From assembly GCA_004346725.1 (NCBI GenBank), contig SMDE01000001.1, positions 186,001 to 250,000 of the forward strand: 64,000 bases of DNA, in the 5' to 3' direction. This DNA is from Phytobacter diazotrophicus (GTDB lineage: Bacteria; Pseudomonadota; Gammaproteobacteria; Enterobacterales; Enterobacteriaceae). Shown here piece after piece: positions 57,770 to 64,000 of this stretch. Each line of letters begins with the position of its first letter. Position 1 is the first letter of the stretch. Below the pieces are notes generated by a model. That model had not been told where the DNA came from. It saw only the letters and a program-made list of their open reading frames with translations, and did no database searches. The translations under genes and the position numbers were made by a program.

Positions 57770-59920
57770 ATGAAAACAATGAAAATTGCCGTCAGCCGCG
57801 AGCTGATCTCCACCCTGTCTACCCACCGCCAGATGGTGACGCTGGACAGTACCGATTTTACGGATGTGGCGGCAGTCGTCATTACGCTGGCGGAAAGCCG
57901 TAGCGGCATTCTGGCCTTGCTCAAACGGACGGGCTTCAACGTGCCGGTATTCTTATTTGACCAGACGTTGGAAGAAACGCCGGACGGCGTCACGGCGGTG
58001 ATTAATGGCAAAGAGCAGGACTGGCTGGAGCTGGAGACCGCCGCCTGTGATTATGAAGATAATTTGCTGCCGCCGTTTTTCGATACGCTGCGTCAATATG
58101 TCGAGATGAAAAACGACACCTTCGCCTGTCCTGGTCATCAGCACGGTGAGTTCTTTAAAAAGCATCCCGCGGGCCGGCAGTTCTACGATTTCTTTGGGGC
58201 AAATGTTTTTCGCGCCGACATGTGCAATGCCGACGTGAAGCTGGGGGATCTGCTGATTCACGAAGGCTCCGCTAAACATGCGCAGAAGTTTGCGGCGAAA
58301 GTGTTCAACGCAGATAAAACCTACTTTGTGCTGAACGGCACTTCTGCCGCGAATAAAGTTGTTACCAACGCGCTGCTGACGCGTGGCGATCTGGTGCTGT
58401 TTGACCGTAACAACCACAAATCCAACCACCATGGCGCGCTGATTCAGGCCGGGGCGACGCCTGTGTATCTGGAAGCCTCCCGCAACCCGTTCGGTTTTAT
58501 CGGTGGCATTGATGAACACTGTTTTGATGAAAAATACCTGCGCGAACTGATCCGCGAAGTAGCGCCGGAAAAAGCCAACCAGCCGCGCCCGTTTCGTCTG
58601 GCGGTGATCCAGCTCGGCACCTATGACGGCACGATCTATAACGCCCGTCAGGTGATCGACAAAATCGGCACCTTGTGTGACTACATTTTGTTTGACTCGG
58701 CATGGGTGGGGTACGAACAGTTCATTCCGATGATGGCCGACACGTCGCCGTTGCTGCTGGAACTCAATGAGAACGATCCGGGGATCTTCGTTACCCAGTC
58801 CGTGCATAAGCAGCAGGCCGGTTTCTCGCAAACCTCCCAGATCCATAAAAAAGATAATCATCTGCGCGGCCAGGCGCGTTTCTGCCCGCATAAACGGCTG
58901 AACAATGCTTTTATGTTGCACGCCTCGACCAGCCCGTTCTACCCGTTGTTTGCGGCACTCGACGTGAACGCCAAAATCCATCAGGGGGAAAGTGGTCGCC
59001 GCCTGTGGGCCGAGTGCGTAGAAGTGGGGATCGAGGCGCGCAAATCGATTATCGCCAACTGCAAAATGATCCAGCCGTTCGTGCCGCCGGTCATTGCCGG
59101 GCGACCGTGGCAGGATCATCCGACAGAGGTCATCGCTCGCGAGCGTCGCTTCTTTAGCTTTGAGCCCGGTGCAAGCTGGCACGGTTTTGAAGGTTACGCG
59201 CAGGATCAGTATTTTGTGGATCCCTGTAAGCTGCTGCTCACCACGCCGGGCATTGATGCGCAAACGGGTGAGTACACTGAGTTTGGTATTCCGGCGACGA
59301 TCCTCGCCAACTACCTGCGTGAGAACGGCATTGTGCCGGAAAAATGCGACCTTAACTCTATTCTGTTCCTGCTGACACCAGCGGAAAGCACAGCGAAGAT
59401 GGCCCATCTGGTGGCCATGCTGTCGCAGTTTGAGCGTCACATAGAAGACGATACGCCGCTGGCAGATGTGTTGCCGACCATCTACAACAAGTATCCGGTG
59501 CGTTATCGCGACTACACACTCCGCCAGCTCTGCCAGGAGATGCATGATCTTTACGTCAGCTTCGATGTGAAAGATCTGCAAAAAGAGATGTTTCGCAAGG
59601 CGAGTTTCCCGGCGGTTGCCGTCAACCCACAGGATGCCCATCAGGAGTATATTCGCGGCAACGTGGAATTGGTGCGTATCAGTGAGGCGGAAGGACGGAT
59701 TGCGGCAGAAGGAGCGCTGCCGTACCCGCCTGGCGTGCTGTGCGTGGTGCCTGGTGAAGTGTGGGGCGGCGCGGTGCAACGCTACTTCCTGGCGCTGGAA
59801 GAGGGCGTCAATTTGCTGCCAGGTTTCTCGCCGGAGCTGCAGGGGGTCTACTCCGAGACAGATGCCGATGGGATTAAGCGCTTATACGGCAATGTGTTGA
59901 AACAGTCCTCTGCGGTCTGA
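57770..59920 (+). CDS. speC: Ornithine decarboxylase, constitutive
   Basis: 716 residues from the ATG at 57770 (MKTMKIAVSR); a GTG six bases earlier is in frame. Fold-type-I PLP decarboxylase with N-terminal wing domain (about 1-105), PLP lysine in SVHKQQAGFSQTSQ (near residue 350), and CPGHQHGEFFKK. Makes putrescine from ornithine in the cytosol. E. coli SpeC is 711 residues. The ribosome site is weak. Confidence 0.97.
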   Translation: MKTMKIAVSRELISTLSTHRQMVTLDSTDFTDVAAVVITLAESRSGILALLKRTGFNVPVFLFDQTLEETPDGVTAVINGKEQDWLELETAACDYEDNLLPPFFDTLRQYVEMKNDTFACPGHQHGEFFKKHPAGRQFYDFFGANVFRADMCNADVKLGDLLIHEGSAKHAQKFAAKVFNADKTYFVLNGTSAANKVVTNALLTRGDLVLFDRNNHKSNHHGALIQAGATPVYLEASRNPFGFIGGIDEHCFDEKYLRELIREVAPEKANQPRPFRLAVIQLGTYDGTIYNARQVIDKIGTLCDYILFDSAWVGYEQFIPMMADTSPLLLELNENDPGIFVTQSVHKQQAGFSQTSQIHKKDNHLRGQARFCPHKRLNNAFMLHASTSPFYPLFAALDVNAKIHQGESGRRLWAECVEVGIEARKSIIANCKMIQPFVPPVIAGRPWQDHPTEVIARERRFFSFEPGASWHGFEGYAQDQYFVDPCKLLLTTPGIDAQTGEYTEFGIPATILANYLRENGIVPEKCDLNSILFLLTPAESTAKMAHLVAMLSQFERHIEDDTPLADVLPTIYNKYPVRYRDYTLRQLCQEMHDLYVSFDVKDLQKEMFRKASFPAVAVNPQDAHQEYIRGNVELVRISEAEGRIAAEGALPYPPGVLCVVPGEVWGGAVQRYFLALEEGVNLLPGFSPELQGVYSETDADGIKRLYGNVLKQSSAV

Positions 59921-59926
59921 TGCCCT

Positions 59927-59963
59927 CACCCCGGCCCTCTCCCACAGGGAGAGGGCCGGGGTG
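59927..59963 (+). terminator. Long GC-rich stem-loop after speC
   Basis: Perfect 17-bp arms CACCCCGGCCCTCTCCC and GGGAGAGGGCCGGGGTG around ACA, seven bases after the speC stop. No T-run follows, so it may be a repeated extragenic hairpin that ends or protects the message. Confidence 0.75.
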
Positions 59964-60011
59964 CCGCTTACTAATCCGGGATACGTTCAGATGAGGTGAA
60001 AACTGCGAAAC

Positions 60012-60710
60012 CTATACCCCTTCGCCCGCACGGCGGTACATCCTGCGTGGATGCCCAATCTTGCCATATTGCATCTCAACCGATAAAAATCCGGACTCCA
60101 CGCCGTGCTCCAGGTAGCGGCGGGCGGTGGTCTTACTGAGCCCCGTCTCCGTCACCACTTCATCCACGGAAAAACAGCGCTCACCCGCATCGGCAAACAG
60201 GGTCTGTACGCGAGACAGCGTATTCTCCTCGATCCCTTTACTGCCGTTATCCAGCTTGTAGTTCTTTGCCTGCAACTGATACAGCGAATCCACGTTCTGC
60301 TGATCGACAATCTTCCACACCCGTTGCTGCTCGGTGAACTGCACAAAACGTTCCAGTGACTGGCTCAGACGTTTCCACGACACCGGTTTAAGAATGTAAT
60401 CAAACGCGCCGTTGCGAATCGCCTGGCTACAGGTATCCATGTCACTGGCGGCGGTAATGAAAATAACCGAACAGTTGGCGCGAATGATCATCGGGTCGCT
60501 AATCAGCGTAATCCCTTTGCCATCCGGCAGATAATTATCGAGCAACACCAGTTGTGGTTGCTTACTGGCGAGCAGCGCCTTCGCTTCTGCCAGGGATGTG
60601 GCGATACCCACCAGCCGCAATCGTGGATGCTTACCAATCAGTTCTGCATGGAGCTGCGCCAGCTCGTTTTCATCTTCTACTATCAGCACATCTATCTGTT
60701 CATGTCGCAT
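60012..60710 (-). CDS. CitB/DcuR-family response regulator
   Basis: 232 residues from the ATG at 60710 (MRHEQIDVLIVEDE); a longer frame overlaps the kinase. Receiver domain (1-125) with phospho-acceptor Asp in LVLLDNYLPDGKG, then a CitB-type helix-turn-helix (SKTTARRYLEHGVESGFLSVE, near residues 185-210). Overlaps the sensor kinase gene by 11 bases. Likely activates the divergent 2HCT transporter. Confidence 0.9.
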   Translation of the reverse strand: MRHEQIDVLIVEDENELAQLHAELIGKHPRLRLVGIATSLAEAKALLASKQPQLVLLDNYLPDGKGITLISDPMIIRANCSVIFITAASDMDTCSQAIRNGAFDYILKPVSWKRLSQSLERFVQFTEQQRVWKIVDQQNVDSLYQLQAKNYKLDNGSKGIEENTLSRVQTLFADAGERCFSVDEVVTETGLSKTTARRYLEHGVESGFLSVEMQYGKIGHPRRMYRRAGEGV

Positions 60711-62337
60711 AATTCTGATCTTCCAGAGTCGGAGCGGGGCGTTGTATCTGACCCGTTTCCGGAATAAATAAAGAGAAAATCGTTCCGCGCGGCGCGTTAT
60801 CAGAAACCTCAATGGTGCCGCCCACCTGCGTGACATAGCTGGAGATCAGATACAGGCCGATGCCATGATCGCCGTTGCGTTTCGTTGTCATCCCTCGGTC
60901 AAAAATACGATCCCGAATGGACGGGTCGATCCCGATGCCGCGATCTGCCACTTCAATAATCAGCTCGCGCTCATTTTGCAGGATCAAGACCTCAACGGGC
61001 TCGTGCGGCAACGCGGCGCGTTGCGTTGCTTCAATGGCGTTATCCAGCAGGTTACCAATAATCGATATCAGTTCGGCTTCCACCAGCAGGTGCGCGGGGC
61101 GCGACATCTGGCAGCCAGGGTCAAAAACCAACTCTACCCCTTTTTCCCGGGCGCGGGCCGCTTTACCCAGCAGCAAACCGCACAATGTAGGGGAGCTAAA
61201 ACGTGACGAAATAAAGTCGAGCAGCTCCTGCGCATGCTCCGACTGGGCCTGAAGATAACGAATCGCCTCGTCGTAGCGTTCCATATGCAGCAGGCCGGAA
61301 AGTGTCGTCATCCGGTTAAGCTGCTCGTGGCGCATGATACGCAGGTTATCGACATAGCGTTTCACCTGGCTCAACTGGGCGCTGAGGCTGTCGATTTCAT
61401 TACGATCGCGAAAGGTAATGACCCAACCTTGCAGCTTATCTTCCAGCATAATGCGCACACGGCTGGCAATGACTGTCGCGTGATTAAAACGGCAGATCTC
61501 ATCGTGTGTATCTTTCGCCAGCATCGCACTGCGGGAGAAAAAGGGCACGGCCGGAATCACGTCGGAGATCAATTGCCCCCGCAGTTCGCGCGTGGGTTGG
61601 CTCAGATTGAGCAATGTTCTCGCGGCCTGGTTTATTACCTCGATGCGCAGATTGCTGTCGATGGCGATCACCCCTTCGTAAATCGACTCCATCATCGCTT
61701 TTTGCTGGCGCACCAGCAGGCCGATTTCTCGCGGCTCCAGTGAAAAGATCTGCTTCTTGATACTGCGGGTAAAGAACCACGAGAAGATAAACAGCGCCGC
61801 TAACAGCAGTACGGCGGCAATAAAGATATTGATTGCCTTGCCGAGGGTGATGGTATCGAGATAGCTGGTCAGATAACCCACGGAAACAATACCAATCACC
61901 TTGCCTGCGTCATTGAATATCGGTGCTTTACTGCGTAAGGAAATACCCAGGCCGCCCTGGCGGATAGTGGTCAGGCTTTTACCCTGCAACACTTCCTGAT
62001 TATCGCCCCCGACCAGCGTAGTCCCCACACGGTCATCATAAACCGAATGGAATAGATGAATGCCTTTATCATCGCCAATGACAATAAAACTGGCATCGCT
62101 GCGATCGACTACTTGTTGCATAAATTCTGCAATCGCGGGAATATCTTTTTCCGCAACCGATTTGCGTAAATTCGGAATTATCGCTATTTCTTCAGCTTGT
62201 ATTTTTGCTCGCGTACTCATTTCCTGATAAAGCTGGCGACCGACATCGATATAATAATAACCACCCAGTAAGATGAACAAACCGGAGAAAAACAGTACCA
62301 GCGAAATAAAGAGCTTAATCTGGAAGGAAACTTTCAT
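60700..62337 (-). CDS. CitA/DcuS-family sensor histidine kinase
   Basis: 545 residues from the ATG at 62337 (MKVSFQIKLF) with AAGGAAA before it. TM1 (about 7-29), extracytoplasmic PAS/CACHE ligand domain (about 35-175), TM2 (about 178-200), cytoplasmic PAS (about 220-320), His-phosphotransfer site MRHEQLNRM, and an HATPase domain (NLLDNAIEA; DRGIGIDP; GIGLYLISSYV). The family senses citrate or C4-dicarboxylates outside the cell. First gene of the kinase-regulator operon, divergent from the transporter. Confidence 0.91.
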   Translation of the reverse strand: MKVSFQIKLFISLVLFFSGLFILLGGYYYIDVGRQLYQEMSTRAKIQAEEIAIIPNLRKSVAEKDIPAIAEFMQQVVDRSDASFIVIGDDKGIHLFHSVYDDRVGTTLVGGDNQEVLQGKSLTTIRQGGLGISLRSKAPIFNDAGKVIGIVSVGYLTSYLDTITLGKAINIFIAAVLLLAALFIFSWFFTRSIKKQIFSLEPREIGLLVRQQKAMMESIYEGVIAIDSNLRIEVINQAARTLLNLSQPTRELRGQLISDVIPAVPFFSRSAMLAKDTHDEICRFNHATVIASRVRIMLEDKLQGWVITFRDRNEIDSLSAQLSQVKRYVDNLRIMRHEQLNRMTTLSGLLHMERYDEAIRYLQAQSEHAQELLDFISSRFSSPTLCGLLLGKAARAREKGVELVFDPGCQMSRPAHLLVEAELISIIGNLLDNAIEATQRAALPHEPVEVLILQNERELIIEVADRGIGIDPSIRDRIFDRGMTTKRNGDHGIGLYLISSYVTQVGGTIEVSDNAPRGTIFSLFIPETGQIQRPAPTLEDQNYAT

Positions 62338-62670
62338 GGTGTGGTACGCACAGAGCAACAAAAACGGTAATGTAACATCTTTCCTGTTGACAGTGGCGAG
62401 TTTACTGGAAACTTGTGATCCCTTGCACACCTGATGCTGACTGGCGACGTTAAAGAAACAAAGACTTTCTGGAAATGTTATTAACTTGTTTTTTTATTTA
62501 AAAAAACCATAAAAACCACGGAAATAATTACGGCATTAATCACACTAAATTAAAGAAACCATAAAAACCATAGGTGCCATTAAAACTTCGGTTTTATTAT
62601 GCTGCGCCTCACATAACGTAAAAACCTGGCCCTTTAAGCTACAAATGCAAAATAACCAAGGGGCTTAATT
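62338..62670. promoter_or_regulatory. Divergent control region between the kinase and 2HCT genes
   Basis: AT-rich, no gene. A 15-base direct repeat AAACCATAAAAACCA occurs exactly at 62504-62518 and 62556-62570, 52 bases apart (about five helical turns), a candidate binding-site pair for the CitB-type regulator. A short TAAAAC/GTTTTA hairpin lies at about 62582-62597. Confidence 0.6.
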
Positions 62671-64000
62671 ATGAGCACAACTGACGATTCTTTTTCTATT
62701 ACCTCTGAGTCGCTATCGATTCAAAAACCATCATTGAAAGACAGATGGTGGCACATTATGGATACCTGGAAAGTCGGGATTATTCCATTGCCGTTGTTTT
62801 TACTTGCTGGTGCATTAATCGCCATCGATTGTCTGGGCGGTAAATTACCCAGCGATATCGTTGTGATGGTCGCAACGCTGGCGTTTTTCGGCTTCGCCTG
62901 TGGTGAGTTCGGTAAACGCCTGCCGATTATCGGTAAACTGGGTGCGGCGGCGATTTGCGCTACCTTCATCCCTTCTGCAATGGTCTATTATGGCCTGCTG
63001 CCGGATGTGGTTGTCGAGTCCACCACCAAGTTCTACAAATCCACTAACATTCTGTACCTCTATATCTGCTGCATTATTGTCGGCAGTATTATGAGCATGA
63101 ATCGCACCACGCTGATTCAGGGCTTCCTGCGTATTTTCTTCCCGATGCTGTGTGGCGAAATCGTCGGCATGCTGGTTGGGATGGGCGTGGGGCTGCTGCT
63201 CGGTCTCGAACCGTTCCAGATCTTCTTCTTTATCATTCTGCCAATCATGGCGGGTGGTGTGGGTGAAGGCGCCATTCCGCTTTCTATCGGTTACGCCACC
63301 ATTCTGCATATGGATCAGGGCGTTGCGCTGGGTCGCGTACTGCCGATGGTAATGCTTGGTGGCCTGACTGCCATCATTATCTCTGGCTGTCTGAACCAAC
63401 TGGGTAAACGCTTCCCGCACCTGACTGGTGAAGGTCAGTTGATGCCGAATCGTGATAACACCGATGAGAAAGCCCCTGCTACGCCTGCGTTCAGCGGTAA
63501 AGCTGACGTCACCACTATCGCATCCGGTGCGCTGCTGGCCGTGCTGCTGTACATGCTGGGTATGCTGGGCCACAAACTGATTGGTCTGCCGGCGCCGGTT
63601 GGCATGCTGTTTATGGCGGTGCTGGTCAAACTGGTTCACGGCGTATCGCCGAAGATCCTTGAAGGTTCTCAGGTCGTTTACAAATTCTTCCAGACCTCTG
63701 TGACTTACCCAATCCTCTTCGCTGTGGGCGTGGCTATCACCCCGTGGCAGGAGCTGGTACACGCATTCACCCTCACTAACCTGTTGGTGATTGTCAGCAC
63801 CGTGTCCGCGCTGGTCGCCACGGGCTTCTTCGTAGGTAAAAAAATCGGTATGCATCCGATTGATGTCGCCATCGTCTCCTGCTGTCAGAGCGGGCAGGGT
63901 GGCACCGGGGATGTTGCCATCCTCACTGCAGGTAACCGTATGAGCCTGATGCCGTTTGCCCAGATCGCTACCCGTATCGGCGGCGCGATCAACGTCTCGG
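62671..64000 (+). CDS. 2-hydroxycarboxylate (CitS/MaeN-type) symporter, 3' end cut by window
   Basis: 443 codons are visible without a stop; the family is about 440-470 residues, so little is missing. Polytopic membrane protein with the two 2HCT GGxG-type re-entrant loop motifs, PIMAGGVGEGAIPLS (about residue 190) and CCQSGQGGTGDVAIL (about residue 408). The family imports citrate, malate or citromalate with Na+ or H+. Controlled probably by the divergent CitAB-type pair. Substrate cannot be told; oxaloacetate-decarboxylase genes may follow outside the window. Confidence 0.88.
   Translation, partial: MSTTDDSFSITSESLSIQKPSLKDRWWHIMDTWKVGIIPLPLFLLAGALIAIDCLGGKLPSDIVVMVATLAFFGFACGEFGKRLPIIGKLGAAAICATFIPSAMVYYGLLPDVVVESTTKFYKSTNILYLYICCIIVGSIMSMNRTTLIQGFLRIFFPMLCGEIVGMLVGMGVGLLLGLEPFQIFFFIILPIMAGGVGEGAIPLSIGYATILHMDQGVALGRVLPMVMLGGLTAIIISGCLNQLGKRFPHLTGEGQLMPNRDNTDEKAPATPAFSGKADVTTIASGALLAVLLYMLGMLGHKLIGLPAPVGMLFMAVLVKLVHGVSPKILEGSQVVYKFFQTSVTYPILFAVGVAITPWQELVHAFTLTNLLVIVSTVSALVATGFFVGKKIGMHPIDVAIVSCCQSGQGGTGDVAILTAGNRMSLMPFAQIATRIGGAINVS

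Noticed and set aside
57953..59779. 608-residue minus-strand frame opposite speC
   Set aside because: A shadow of speC in the antisense frame; high-GC codon bias commonly leaves long antisense frames open.
62845..63855. 336-residue minus-strand frame opposite the 2HCT transporter
   Set aside because: His/Gln/Asn-rich shadow of a membrane protein gene, no family resemblance.

Overview
The window is a contiguous piece of an enterobacterial chromosome. Most genes are recognisable orthologues of the Escherichia coli segment from ygiN/mdaB and parC through the hyb operon to pheV, yqgA and speC, in the same relative order. Extra cassettes (scr sucrose regulon, 2HCT transporter with a CitAB-type two-component system, serC/ATP-grasp pair) point to a relative in the Citrobacter/Enterobacter/Klebsiella/Kluyvera group. 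The genus cannot be fixed from this sequence alone.

Region 1-17.4 kb is largely core: ygiN (cut by the window edge) and mdaB leftward, a full-length AraC/GyrI-like regulator related to YgiV, then parC, plsC, ftsP(sufI) and ygiQ. A DUF3828/YqhG-like protein, a small carboxypeptidase-regulatory-like putative lipoprotein and a DASS anion transporter follow, then dkgA-yqhD with their regulator yqhC, yghB and metC. At 17.5-18.8 kb is exbBD. Between exbD and gpr (yghZ) lies an accessory cassette at 18.9-22.9 kb: three unrecognised small proteins, plus an operon of a RimK-like ATP-grasp ligase and a SerC paralogue.

Region 23-37.3 kb: gpr, an AT-rich gap, a chemoreceptor with a flagellar-type (sigma-28) promoter, yghW, the complete hydrogenase-2 operon hybOABCDEFG, a translationally coupled GGDEF cyclase/FucR-like regulator pair, yghU and a DsbA-like protein. 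Region 37.5-44.1 kb is a complete sucrose regulon scrKYAB-scrR with three copies of the same 12-bp palindromic operator. A divergent TetR/NAD(P)H-oxidoreductase pair follows, with a striking triple-box operator.

Region 45.4-56.4 kb is the most accessory part. A 670-base AT-rich gap leads to two large proteins: a fascin-like beta-trefoil/lipase protein, and a LamG/phospholipase D/bulb-lectin protein. Then come a truncated DUF1778 antitoxin, an IutA-like TonB-dependent receptor with Fur boxes, and an island remnant against tRNA-Phe (IS3-family relic, an orphan AT-rich gene, paired UUCG hairpins, a damaged IS3-family element). Region 56.4-64 kb returns to core (pheV, yqgA, speC) and ends in a CitA/CitB-type two-component system divergent from a 2-hydroxycarboxylate transporter cut by the right edge.

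Best candidates for something new: the two-gene lipase/phospholipase D locus (46.1-50.8 kb), the SerC/ATP-grasp operon, a possible arginine-rich leader peptide upstream of speC, and the 14-bp-pitch triple operator.
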